DNA of 64,000 bases. Source: Phycomyces blakesleeanus NRRL 1555(-). Its lineage: Eukaryota; Mucoromycota; Mucoromycetes; Mucorales; Phycomycetaceae. The DNA lies in contig NW_017265188.1 in the NCBI RefSeq assembly GCF_001638985.1, positions 186,001 to 250,000 on the forward strand, in the 5' to 3' direction. Under the pieces are notes generated by a model. It searched no databases, was not told where the DNA came from, and saw only the letters and a list, made by a program, of their open reading frames with translations. Every line of letters starts with the position of its first letter. Within the stretch, counting starts at the first letter, position 1. Below are positions 1-10,488 of the stretch, piece after piece. Made by a program: the position numbers and the translations under genes.

Positions 1-728
1 TTGGCATCCAACTAATTGGAAGACTATATAATTGGCTTTTATTTTTTGGAGTACAAAGTCTGTGCATTTATAAGCAATCTGATTAAGATCTTCATCCAAT
101 CACAGACGTGAATTTTACCATAAAAGATGTAAAACAGAAACGACGCATAGCTTTTGATAGATTTCTGTCTTAATTCGAACGCTAAAGCTTGGATATTTTG
201 CCGTATTGCTGAAAAAATACGTACATCTCTATATCCAAAATTTGAAGTTAATTTATTATGTTTTGGTTGAATAAACAAGCAAAATATACACTTTTTTTCA
301 CGTTTTTAACCATTTGAGATAGATTGTTTTTGCTAATAAATATCTTTTCTACATAATAATATGGTCTAAAACTTTTACTGAAACGATTTTTTACTATTTT
401 CTATTGATATAAAGCATTTGCAAGTGATTTTTACTAATATTTTCAAATTGTTGTTTTTTTGTTCAATCTTTCACAAATGAAATGTACAGAACTTTTGTAA
501 TTCACTCATTAAACGTGATTCAAAAAATATTACAAAACAAACAAATACTCACTTTATGCAAAAAAAATCAACGAAACCAACCATCTTACTCTCATATTTC
601 TATCTATTTTTTTGAACGAGTTATGAATTTTTTAAAAATAAATAAAAATGAAAATGAAAAGTTACGGACAAATGTTCTTCCACTTTTGCATGATTTTTCT
701 TAGTGAATAAAGACAAGTGATTATACTG
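1..728. other. AT-rich stretch, no gene recognised
   Basis: I see no conserved gene. A 73-codon open frame at 482-703 (+) has no motif, no splice context and a composition like the surrounding AT-rich DNA, so I do not call it a gene. Confidence 0.4.
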
Positions 729-850
729 GATGGGGACAGGGTGTTACACACAGAAACGATGGATGTCTGCCGGACAAGTTAAAAGTAGTCACGCCTCTAA
801 TTATCTGCCAGACTACTCACTATAAGCTTGTGTAACACCCTGTCCCCATC
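729..850. repeat. Small inverted-repeat element (MITE-like hairpin)
   Basis: A 22-bp perfect inverted repeat (GATGGGGACAGGGTGTTACA plus CA) occupies 729-750 and 829-850 around a spacer of about 78 bp. The arms are GC-rich in AT-rich surroundings. A partial third arm (CCCCCTGTCCCC) follows at about 860-871. No target duplication is evident. It could be a MITE or a remnant of a transposon end. Confidence 0.6.
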
Positions 851-882
851 ATCCAAAAACCCCCTGTCCCCTAAGATTTACG

Positions 883-1225
883 CATTGTTTTCTTGTTTAT
901 GTATAAAACTTAAAGAAATAGATATAGATAATGAGGGCTATAGTTTGATACTCTTTTACTGACATCATCAAGATAAGCACTACTGATCAAAAGAGATGTT
1001 AATTGAAAGTGCCAATGTGAGTTAAAGCACATCTTTTTCAAAAATATACAGTTTCAATCAAAAATGCCCCTTGGTAAATAATAGTAATGCCAGTTAAAAT
1101 TATTTTTATCTTTGATGACAGCATCAATCAAAACGCATTTTAGTCGATAATGATAATAAGTATGATATGGACTTGAGTATCATTACATTTACTTTAATGT
1201 TGATAAAAAAGGGCTAATTAACTAT
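883..1225 (+). repeat. Dispersed repeat R, copy 1
   Basis: This stretch recurs in inverted orientation at 47170-47512 with high identity. The shared sequence includes CATTGTTTTCTTGTTTATG at one end and GGGCTAATTAACTAT at the other. The second copy stops exactly where the B2 transposon end begins, so the repeat probably extends beyond 1225 here. No coding capacity is seen and its nature is unknown. Confidence 0.7.
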
Positions 1226-1730
1226 ATGATGTTCAGATGTTATATAGCTACTGTAGAGTATATTTAAAGTTATAATTTTAACTGGTACAGGGTTTTGTCA
1301 TCAAGAACTTTAACCAAACTTCATGCTATATCTGCAATATGTATAGAGTGATATTATTATATCATATACTTTAAAACGTTTAATATGTAGACGGTGCAAA
1401 GTATGAAAATTTATACATATAATATTGATTTAAAGTCTAATTCATTTTATCTTTATATTTCTTATAGTTTTGTTGTGTCGACACAAAAAGACTGTATCAT
1501 ATTCACATGAGCTACTGCAGACAGGTGCAGACAGGTGCATACAAGTGCATAAGCATCCCTTCTTTTATATGTTTTGTTTGTATATCTGTCTGTATCTTTT
1601 TCATATAAATAGCTATCAATTGCTTGTAATAAATCGTTGCCTTTCTCAAACTCAAATCGCTCTTATTCTACTTGTCTAAACTATCACCTTTTCTTTTCAA
1701 CTCACTGCTTATAGCTAAAAAAAACTTAAA

Positions 1731-1833
1731 CATGTCTGATATTAACACAACTCTCCTCAACTCAATTCAAAAGATTGAGGTTGATCTTGCTGAAATCAAG
1801 CAAACATTGCGCGAGCTTCAAAGGCAATTCAGC
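1731..1833 (+). pseudogene. 5' fragment of lineage A coiled-coil accessory gene (H1)
   Basis: The frame beginning MSDINTTLLNSIQKIEVDLA closely matches the start of the minus-strand gene at 8020 (MSDINITLINSVRKIEIDIA). Both have a heptad-like pattern suggesting a coiled coil. The match ends exactly where an LTR-III sequence begins at 1834, so this is a truncated copy. In complete context this gene is the divergent partner of a lineage A tnp2; no partner is seen here. Function unknown. Confidence 0.6.
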
Positions 1834-2365
1834 TGTTGTAAAGGAGTATTGACTACTGCTGTAATTGAGAATAAGTCTGAAGGAAATAATATAAGGCCTC
1901 AGCTATTCCAGTCAAAGGTGTCTACCGATTACTTTATTATTTAACACACAGGTTTAGCATGCATGATAGTGATTATATTTCATATGATGATATCACCATA
2001 ATATGGGATACATCAGTGAATTATTATAAGCATAATTATAACTCATAAACACATTTACTTTCGATGTTAATACTTCATTGGGGCTACACACATTTATATA
2101 ATTAATCATACATTAATTATCCCAAGATCATGTTGCTCTGATTAAGGCTCAGATAGGATCGATTACCTGACCCCAGTCATATAATTTTCCCAATCCAAAA
2201 CAATATAAATAGCAGTAGTAGTTCAGTGTAGAAACCTGGTCAAACTTTGATACAAAATCTTTCTCAATAAACAAAACCTACACAAGTTCTCACAAATCTT
2301 CGTTCCTAATTTCAAATCTTTAATTCTTCCTCTTAAAAACTTCTTCAACTTCAACCACCACAACA
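1834..2365 (+). mobile_element. Diverged LTR-III copy
   Basis: The sequence opens TGTTGT, resembles the LTR-III copies at 24548 and (inverted) 7039 at its start (TTGACTACTGCTG, CAGCTATTCCAGTCAAA) and near its end (CCTACACAAGTTCTCACAAA), and closes CACAACA. At about 532 bp it is shorter than the intact copies (628-631 bp). The flanks TCAGC and ATTAT do not match, so it may be a recombined or partial LTR. Confidence 0.6.
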
Positions 2366-3779
2366 ATTATTTTAAAGATTTAATAAAAGTATATACATAC
2401 ATTCAATTTGATCTTTGACATTGTTAACATCAATGTCCATGTCAATGTCTATGTCAATGTCATTTACTATGGGCTCTTCTTCTGTTTGCAATACTGTAAT
2501 AAAAAATCAAAAAAAAATCTTTTTGATCAGACATCAAACTTTTTACTCTTTACTCTTTACTTTTTATTACTTTTTATTACTATTATTACTATTATTATAA
2601 CTTTTGGCTTACAAGAAAAAGGAGCAGCAAAGAGTCAAATTTTATTATTGTCAACATGTCTTCAGAATGTCTGAGGAGATACCATAACAAATCCTTTGTA
2701 ATGGATTGCACAAACTGAGCATTTGCATTTCTTTTGGTTGTTGTTGGAGATAGACATATTATTAAGCTTTTAGGTTTGGAAAAATTAACAATAATAGAAA
2801 AAGTCTCAGAAACATATTTTACTTAATTCTTTTTATAGTAAAAAAAAATTGTAAAAAGGTGCAATCGAATCAACAACCAATGAAAACTATTATGATTATC
2901 ATTGCCAATAAAATAAAATAAAGTCAATTGAGGTGGATTTTTTCAAATTTTCACTAGATAGTTTTCTATTTGGCCACAGATAAAAATGAGTGATTTTTGC
3001 AGTGTAAGAATTCATACTTCTCTTCCTAATATATTGTAGTGTAACATCTAAAATAAATATAAAAATAAATATAAGCTATAATGGGTAATCAAAAGCCAAA
3101 AGCAATTTTTTATTAGATGTATCTGGGCTTGCATTTTATATGAGTTTGATAGATAATATTTCATGATAATTTCCATGGTATTTTGATGACTTTTATATGT
3201 AAGCAAAAAAATAATAGCAACCTTAGTACATTTAGACTTTTCAAATATTTTTCAAATTTTGGGTACTACTTGTCTTTGTCATACCAGATTGAATTACTCA
3301 AATTTTCAAATCTGTCTATATATATCATTAGACATATAATATGAGTAAAATTATAAGCAGTAATATTAAATAATTTCATTTCTTTCTACAAGTATTTTTT
3401 AAAGGCAGTTTAGTACAAAAATTAAAAGAATATAATTGATTGCAAATTTGAAAAAACATACTTCTTAGCAAGCAAAATTTGAAAAATAAGAGACTTCTTT
3501 TTTCAAATTTCTCTTGTCTGGTTATACTTTATTTAAGATTATAACTTGAAAAAATAGCTTAAATTTTCTTATAAAGCAATTTATTTGATTTTTTTTAAAA
3601 TGCACTAAGATCACTAATATCTTTCTTTTTTTCAAAAAACACTGCCAAATTTTAAAAAACCACTAAAAAATATCTGAGTTTTGTGTGAGTCTCAAGAATC
3701 AGATTGTCAAGTTTTGACTGGGTATATCTTTCTATTATTTTAACTTGTATAAGTTTTGATAATAGATCACTACCAACTA
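2366..3779. other. Non-coding AT-rich region with a short tandem repeat
   Basis: No gene is recognised. Near 2430-2465 there is a short tandem array of ATGTCA/ATGTCC units, and 2545-2600 is TTATTAC-rich. The remainder is low-complexity AT-rich DNA without a recognisable element. Confidence 0.4.
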
Positions 3780-4122
3780 GGACGTTGTGAATAAATAGGA
3801 ACAGATAGGAATATAGAGAATTGAATTCTTTTTATTGACATAAATCTTGGAGTATTTATATAGATTTCTTAAAAGTGAAACTATCTAATCTAATTATTTT
3901 ACCCAAGACATATTTGTTTTACATTTATAGAAAGCAATATAATATGTCTTAGTTAACAAAAAAGAGGACCAATAGGTATAACATTGAGGGCATATGTTAA
4001 AAGAAATAACCAATTAGATACCTGACTTAAGGATTTCTATCTACAATGTCAACTCTGACAAGATACTGCACATAAATAAGTACTGCGATTAACTATCTTC
4101 AGATTTTATGGATTCATCAAAA
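3780..4122. repeat. LTR-V remnants upstream of the tRNA-Leu cluster
   Basis: The segment carries pieces matching other LTR-V copies: a TGTCAACTCTGACA terminus at about 4046-4059 (as at 37440 and 41851) and GGATTCATCAAAA at about 4110-4122. The latter continues after the inserted copy at 4123-4440 as TAATCCCCAGCA. So an older LTR-V copy was split by a younger one; its left boundary is unclear. Confidence 0.45.
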
Positions 4123-4440
4123 TGTCATGCTTAATTTTGGTGATACAAGTTCTAGTGACTTGTTCTTATAAAATAAGCAGAAATTAGAATGATTATTCAT
4201 CAGTTTGTAATTTTAGAAATTTGTAACCAACTTATAATAATTTATAATATTACTAGACACTACTTGAGTGTAGTCAAAGATGAATAATCATTTCAAAAAG
4301 TATATAAGATAACCTAAAGCAAAATAATAAAAATCATCTTTTTATCCTCTCTCTTATTTGCTTACTCCTGTGTTATTAAAGCTTGACCAATTCGGCTACG
4401 TTTACAGTGAATTGGAAGATAGTCTAGATCAGGAATGACA
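4123..4440 (-). mobile_element. LTR-V solo LTR 3' of tRNA-Leu
   Basis: On the minus strand it begins TGTCATTCCTGATCTAG and ends AAGCATGACA, giving a TGTC...GACA unit of 318 bp. It is flanked by a 4-bp duplication AAAA (4119-4122, 4441-4444). Its start is related to the copies at 26523, 42562 and 58959. The tRNA-proximal end is about 40 bp beyond the tRNA-Leu 3' end. Confidence 0.7.
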
Positions 4441-4480
4441 AAAATAATCCCCAGCACTTGTGCTGGGCACTTTCAAAAAA

Positions 4481-4563
4481 TGAAGAGAGTGGGATTCGAA
4501 CCCACGCCTCCGAAGAGATCACGGCCTTAACGTGACGCCTTAGACCAACTCGGCCATCTCTCC
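4481..4563 (-). tRNA. tRNA-Leu (anticodon AAG)
   Basis: On the minus strand GGAGAGA pairs with TCTCTTC (one G-U) as acceptor stem. The D arm region is GGCCGAGTTGG, the anticodon stem TCACG/CGTGA encloses TTAAGGC (anticodon AAG), a long variable arm follows, and the T arm is GTGGGTTCGAATCCCAC. No intron is needed. A CCCAGCAC-TT-GTGCTGGG hairpin lies just downstream at about 4450-4467. Confidence 0.93.
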
Positions 4564-4578
4564 ATATGTATGGAGTGA

Positions 4579-5187
4579 TGTGTGCGGTAAATTACTATGG
4601 CATTTAGCTATGTCGTGGTGTCCGGTACCAGAAGGTCAGTCTGCTCAGTGGGTTTGTCCAGCAGTTTGTTGTGACGTGTCGTCCCGGTTATGACAGGCTG
4701 ACATCAATGGTTTGTTGATGTGGTGCTGTGCCCTCGGTGGTAAGAGGAGAATTTTTCCATGCACAGGAAAAATCTCGTTTCCATTCCCTGTTCCTTCTAT
4801 ATACAATATTTTTTCCTTTTCTATTGTTAATATATTTGTTTACATTGTACTCATTCGAAATCATGGTTCCCCATGCTAGTAACATTTCTCTTCTATAATG
4901 CACATAATTCATCTTGCCGACATCTTCGCGCAACATCAGTATCTTTATTATTATATTTTTATCATATTTTTACTCATATATTTTATCCTTGCAGTATTAA
5001 TTATTCATCATTCTATTTTTACTATCTTTATTTTTCCGAACTTCTATTATCAACTTAAAATCTTGTTGACTATAAAAAGAGAAGCAAACTCAACTCAATA
5101 AATAATTCATTTAGTTTCAGTATCTTTTTCTTGTTTTCTTCTCATTGTGGTCTATACCATCTTGCAACATAAAATATTAGTTTCTTG
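4579..5187. mobile_element. LTR-IV copy 1, immediately 5' of tRNA-Leu
   Basis: About 600 bp shared in the same orientation with 42692-43312, including TGTCGTCCC, GCCCTCGGTGGTAAGAGGAGA, a TATA-like CTATAAAAAGAGAAG and CATCTTGC. It starts (TGTGTGCGG) 15 bp upstream of the mature tRNA 5' end. The right boundary is set by the CACTA terminus at 5188, so the true end may be lost. No target duplication is recognised. No internal genes are present, so it reads as a solo LTR. Confidence 0.65.
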
Positions 5188-5330
5188 CACTATGGCTAAA
5201 AAAGTGGCAACATATTACCACTTTGGTAGCATAACTGCCATTTTTTACATAATAAAAGATGGCAAATATGAGTCTGTATAGCACAATTAGAGGCACAGTT
5301 GCCACTTTTTTTTAAAAGACCGAGGTTCAT
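5188..5330 (+). repeat. Left terminus of a lineage A CACTA element (A1)
   Basis: The sequence begins CACTATGGCTAAAAAAGTGG directly at the end of the LTR-IV copy. It resembles the inverted terminus at 36585 (CACTACAGGAAAAAAAGTG on the minus strand), which lies at the same relative position outside a copy of the coiled-coil gene. Short GTGGCAA/TTGCCAC and ACTTTGGTAG/CTGCC motifs follow and could be subterminal binding sites. This is inferred as the A1 end because the H2 gene and then tnp2 follow inward. Confidence 0.5.
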
Positions 5331-6360
5331 TTTTTTTTTTGGTTTTTTTTTGGTTTTTTTTATTTTTGGCTTTCTTTTATGTCCCTCCCCCTTTTTTTTG
5401 CTCTACTGTATCCAATACTAGTATATCATTTCGCTTTTTATTTGCCATATTAAATGAATCATTTATTGAATTGAATTAAAATGAATTGGAATGAATTGAA
5501 TTGAATAAGATTTTACTTCAATTTATATTTTATTATATGATAGTAATACTACTTAAAACCCATCTATTTGAACTTGCAAAAAAATATGGTATTATATGGC
5601 TACTGTAGAGTATGCAGTAAAAACCCTTTATCCCAAAAGCATTTCATGTGTTTTGAGTACTTCAATATAGACTAGATAGCTTTCTTTAATTCTAACCGGT
5701 TTCTATAAATATATCAATGTTAGAGAGAAAATAAATAAATAGACATAATAATATAGTGCTTACCTTTATGTAATATGCTTAATAGCTTCAAAGAATTTTT
5801 TTTGCTCTAAAAATATATATAATAGAAAATATTATTAATATGTAAGCTGCATATGTCATTAAAAAGTGTTAGTATATCTATAAGACAAGTGAAAAAAGCA
5901 GTGAGTATCACTCAAAATTATTACCAAATAAAACTCAAAAAAAATTTGAGTCATATAATATAAAGTCTAGTTGAATCTAGTTGAAAACTGAATGAACATT
6001 GTTTTGTTAACACGAGATGTATATTATATCAAGATACTTACATAGAATATAACATCTATCAAGTATAACATAGTAGCACAAGAGTATTATTAGTTTTTTT
6101 TTGTTCTTTGAAAAAAAAAGAATCTATTGTGCTTCATTCAAAAATTAATTGTAATAATGCTGCAGATGTTGTATATTAGTTTTCAAAGCTAATAAATATA
6201 TAAATATCAATCACATAAGAAAGGGCAACACATCTTTATTTAAAGAGAAAGAATAAAAAAACAAGAGAAAGAAAGAGAAAAGAAGAAAATAAAAGATAAA
6301 TATAAAAACCAAACTAAAAATATACTAAGAAATATTTTGAATCAATCAAAACCTTCTACG
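5331..6360. other. Non-coding subterminal and spacer DNA of A1
   Basis: Long T runs (about 5330-5395) are followed by GAATTGAATT-type short repeats (about 5465-5510) and AT-rich sequence. No gene is seen. By position this would be the 3' flank of the H2 gene within A1. Confidence 0.4.
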
Positions 6361-6369
6361 ATCTTCAGC

Positions 6370-8020
6370 TTCTCTTATGTACTGGCTGAACACTCATTTC
6401 TGCCAGAGAAGACCTTTATAAAAAAGTAAAAAGTTTATATTAGTTTTGTATTGACAGCACCAAATCAGCAGAAACTATGATAACTTACAGCATATCCACC
6501 ATAATAGGCGACTTGCCACCATCTATTTCTGACATATTATCAGAAGACAATAAAGAATCATTTAGATCTTGCTGTGCCTTATAATTTTTTAAACTTTTAT
6601 TAAAACATATAAATGAAACCTTTTAATTAATAAACTTACAATGTTCTTCTCTACCATTCTTCTTTTTTGCTTCTGGTTGTCACTTTTGAAGCTTCTTTGG
6701 AGAAGGTTTTTGGCACATCACATGCTCTTGCACTTGTAGATAGCAAAGCCATTATCCTTTGCCATTCTCTCTAATTGCGTCATATAGTATTCCCGATGCT
6801 TTTCCAGGATACCTTTCCATTCTTTACTTAAAGCAGGAAAGTCTTTGTCAATGAGATTGTGCTTGATTGTGTGACTCAGCGTCTTGAGCTGCAATAGTTT
6901 TATAGACAAATTGTTGTCTAAAAGAAGTATTAATTGGGGCAAAAGTTGCCCTTCTGAGGTTTCTTTACAACAATCTTTTCACTCCTGCTCATAAAGCAAC
7001 TGCAACAACAAATTATATTTCTGGGCTTTGTTTTTCCCTGTTGTGGAGAGAAAATAAAGCAAAATATAATATAGATGAAAGAATTTGTGAGAACTTGTGT
7101 AGGTTGTTTATTTCAAAAGAAAAGTAAAGAATGATAAAATTCGATCCTCTTTCTACACGGAACTATCTACTGATATTTATATGTTTTTCTAATTTGTAAT
7201 TCAGTGTGTGCTTAAGTAATCTTTATCATGATGAGTCATCTTCCAGGAGTATTGTTCTTCTGGAAAGATCCGGAAAGACGAATTGATATGATACTTCTCC
7301 AGTCAGATCAGTCCAAGAGTTTTGGTAAAGAAGAGCATTTATGCTATTGGTAATATTTTAGTATACCGACCCAGATACTTGGGTAATGTTTCATAATATT
7401 AAATAGTTGTAGTTGTAGTCTCTCAATTAAGTATTTGTATAATAAAAGAAATATGTAGATGAAATATAATGATGCCATATATATAATGTATATGTATTTG
7501 TATATCTCATGTCATGGTGATAATAATAAATAATCAATTATGTGTATGATGATCTGTGTATTAGATAATATTGTAAAGGGAGATCTGTTTGACTGGAATA
7601 GCTGAGAATATTATTTTATCCTTCAGTCTTACTCTCAGATTCAGCAGTAATCAATACTCATTCACAACATTCCCTTTGAAATCGCCACCTGTACCAATTA
7701 CTTGCTTGCCAAGCTGGTCAGGATACTCAGTGAATTGAGACCTTTTCACAGACTTGGCAACGCGTTCAAGAGCTACCAAAAAGGAAGTTGTATACCATCA
7801 TATTAATAAGGCAAGTAAATATATAGATATATAATAAATGTATCTTATCACTTTGCTCAATGATGTTTTGTTGCATTATATTAAGTTCTTCCACACTGAC
7901 AGCTGGGGCAAATTGTTTGCTAAACTGATTTTGAAGCATGCGTACCATTTGCTTTATTTTGGCAATATCAATTTCAATTTTTCTGACAGAGTTTATGAGT
8001 GTGATGTTAATATCAGACAT
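6370..8020 (-). pseudogene. Lineage A coiled-coil accessory gene (H2), interrupted
   Basis: Exon 1 starts at 8020 (MSDINITLINSVRKIEID...) with a coiled-coil-like pattern. A GT..AG intron of about 77 bp joins it to a second exon near 7780 (LERVAKSVKRSQFTEYPDQL...), which is broken at 7670 by an LTR-III insertion. Reading resumes left of 7038 (KAQKYNLLLQLLYEQ) with a stop, then a longer frame down to 6718 (FPALSKEWKGILEKHREYY) and further small exons (SSDNMSEIDGGK). It is divergent from the A1 tnp2 start at 9702. Function unknown. The relative at 35319-35973 is intact but shares only weak sequence similarity, with a W-x(n)-LK/IL-x-E/K-x-RH/KH pattern. Exon borders are approximate. Confidence 0.5.
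7039..7669 (-). mobile_element. LTR-III solo LTR with TSD TTCCC
   Basis: 631 bp, opening TGTTGTGG and closing CACAACA, flanked on both sides by TTCCC (7034-7038 and 7670-7674). It matches the copy at 24548-25175 in inverted orientation along its whole length. No internal region is present, so it is a solo LTR left by LTR-LTR recombination. It interrupts the second exon of H2. Confidence 0.9.
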
Positions 8021-9701
8021 TTTTGAATTGTTATTTTTTAAGAAAGATAAAAAGAATAAAAGTTATATTTCCTATTATATATACATTTCACAATGTTTAC
8101 CCATTTAATTTCTTAAAAAGATATATAATAGCTTAACCATAAATATGTTATTACTATAACATTATCTTTTTAATTTTTGACGCCAGAATATTTTACCGGT
8201 TAAAATAATGACATCAGTGTAAATAGACTTTGGAATAGTAACACGATGTTTAAATATGCTATAGTTAATTAAGCATTCATCATTGATCTTGTAAAGTAAA
8301 TGCTATAATAGTTATACTTATATAATACTTGTTGTCATTATTGATCAAGATGTGTTTAGCTAATATCATCATCATTTTTATTGTTGTGATATCATTGCAA
8401 GAAATAAAATAAAAGAAAATAAACAAATTGTTCTGAGATAAAGAGTATACTGTAAAAAAAAATCTACAAGTATTTGAAACAAGCTGTCTCATTTTGGAAA
8501 GAAATGACAGATTTTTGAACACCATCTAGCACTTACCAAGTTTAGAATATCTCTATCCTATTTTGGCCCTAGAGAAATATTTTGCAGATGAAAGTCTAGT
8601 TGTCCACCCAGGAAACCATCTTGATTTCCAAATAAAGAGAACTACTTGCTTGATTTAAGAAAAATCAACTAGAGGGTCAAACAAACCCTATGAACTCTGT
8701 ACCTTGAATCTGAACTTATGCTAGAAACAGTCATATCTACTAATATTTCTTTTTAATGTGAACTTGTGTTTTTATTTTGTAAAGTCTTTTTCTTTCTATT
8801 TCTTCTCACTGTTACTATTGTTGACAAGTCTTTGAGACTTTACGAAGTACTAACTAATTTATAGTTTATAGCTTTTGAATGATAACAATACTAAGCAAGA
8901 GATCTATAAGAAGACTCTATAACACAAAACCTTTTATCAAAGCCCTACAAGATAAGCACACATACACATATTTTATAGATAGAATGATATATAGCTATAG
9001 CTCTTGTAATGTTAAACGAAACTCCCTTTTTTATTTCTGACCAAAGCGATATCTAGTAGCTTATAAAGACCTTGATCTTACAATTTTAATTAGACTTTTA
9101 CTATATTTTATTTAATTTAAAATTATTATAGTCTTCTTCTTTATATACTTATTTTATTATTCATCTAATATTTTTTAGTACCCTTTGTTAGAGGCAATGC
9201 TATAGATATGCGAAGGTTAAAGAAGAGCCTTATTTTATTACTTTTACTATTAATAAAGTCAAAAAATAAAAATATTTTGCTATAAAACATTAAGTTTGTT
9301 AGACAAATTATAAGAAAATTTAAAGTATCTAAAAAGGTATAGATCTACTATATTTGGAGCAATTGATTGGATTAGATGCAAAAACAATCTGAAATCCCAC
9401 CAATCGCATTTGCTGGAGAATCTACAAGTGCTTATATTAAATACAAGTGCATAAAAAAGCTACAAGCCCGGAGTTATAAGCTCTTCATATTTGAGTAGTT
9501 TTATTGGCTGAAAAATCTTCCCTGACATATCTACGAGCACGTATATTTGATACGAGCATGTATAAAAGCTACAAGTACAGAGTTATAAATGCTGCCATTT
9601 ACCACAGTGATATATAAAGCTCTCTATTATGTTGTGCAAATATAACCAGAATCTTTTTACAGTTTCATTTTATATACTAAATACTTACCAAAGCAACCAA
9701 T
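8021..9701. other. Intergenic region between divergent H2 and A1 tnp2
   Basis: No gene is seen. An imperfect direct repeat of about 58 bp occurs at about 9422-9480 and 9530-9592 (CTACAAGTGC...ATAAAAAAGCTACAAG...GAGTTATAA versus CTACGAGCAC...ATAAAAGCTACAAG...GAGTTATAA), close upstream of the tnp2 start. It may hold the bidirectional promoter. Confidence 0.4.
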
Positions 9702-9791
9702 ATGTCTTCCTTCAACATCAATCAGCAGAGAGATAAATTATTTACACAAACACACAAATGCAATCAATGTGTCCTGTTGTTCAAAACTTAC
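9702..9791 (+). pseudogene. Lineage A tnp2 (A1), first part of exon 1
   Basis: ATG at 9702 opens MSSFNINQQRDKLF..., matching the A2 start at 48102 (MSSSNASQQRDRIS...). The frame reaches CNQCVLLFKTY and is cut by the Ty3 element at its CTTAC target. Reading across the empty site at 15937 restores HQLQNHKRGH, completing a C2H2 finger of form C-x2-C-x12-H-x3-H. So the retrotransposon landed inside the DNA-binding finger of this transposase. Confidence 0.75.
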
Positions 9792-10334
9792 TGTGGTATT
9801 TCAGATATGAAACAATAAAAAAATAAAATATTTGATAATAGAAACGTATAGAAATACTTTGAGACTGTATATCAGTTTTTTTTATTCATAAATAAAAAGT
9901 GTCCCTTTTTATAAGAAAACACAATCTGCTCCTGTCATTACATCTTAGTTTCTTAAGGCTTTCTTCCTTTACTATATTTGGTTATTAGAGTGTATTTACT
10001 GCTTAACTAGTGTCGGTGTTACAATTATGACATCAAGTCATAAATCGTACTTCTTTAGCTCTTAGCTATTCTTTTCTCTTTTATACTAGAGCTTTAGGAC
10101 TTCCTACTAGATTAGCTCCATATCGATCTGACACAGTTTACCCGGCAGTATGGTATAATTATCTTAACAATCTTTAAGATATTATCTACAGTACTAACTG
10201 TAATAATTATTGGGCTGATTACTTAATCGTTTATATAAATTTTATACTTACAAGATGATAGCTACTATGCTATCCCAATATGAATATGTTCTTATATGTG
10301 ATAAATCCAACATCTGAGTGTCTGGAGCACCACA
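9792..10334 (-). repeat. 3' LTR of the Ty3 element (LTR-I)
   Basis: Starts TGTGGTATTTCAG and ends CACCACA in plus-strand reading. On the element's sense strand it follows the polypurine tract. It carries a TATA-like CTTATAAAAAGGG in sense orientation, the likely promoter core. Confidence 0.9.
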
Positions 10335-10399
10335 TTATCCCCACCCAGGTATTAACTAAATACCGTTCAAGTACTCTATGCAATTCTTCTGATCAGCTT

Positions 10400-10400
<1 letters not shown>

Positions 10401-10430
<30 letters not shown>
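10401..10430. repeat. 30-nt poly(T) homopolymer
   Basis: An uninterrupted run of 30 T (30 A on the element's sense strand) lies between the end of pol and the 3' LTR. Its length may be unreliable in the assembly. It could be slippage growth of an A tract after the pol stop. Confidence 0.8.
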
Positions 10431-10434
<4 letters not shown>

Positions 10435-10488
10435 GAGTACTGTGGTACTCAAATAACTCTTTATTTAGACCTTACTGCGTTTCTTCTT

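Noticed and set aside
482..703. Short open frame as a host gene
   Set aside because: 73 codons, AT-driven composition, no motif or neighbouring signal.
1834..2365. Target duplication for the first LTR-III copy
   Set aside because: The flanks TCAGC and ATTAT do not match, unlike the perfect duplications at 7039 and 24548.
10401..10430. Poly(T) as a retroposon poly(A) tail marking a LINE or processed copy
   Set aside because: It lies inside an LTR element between pol and the 3' LTR; both LTRs and the 5-bp duplication are intact.
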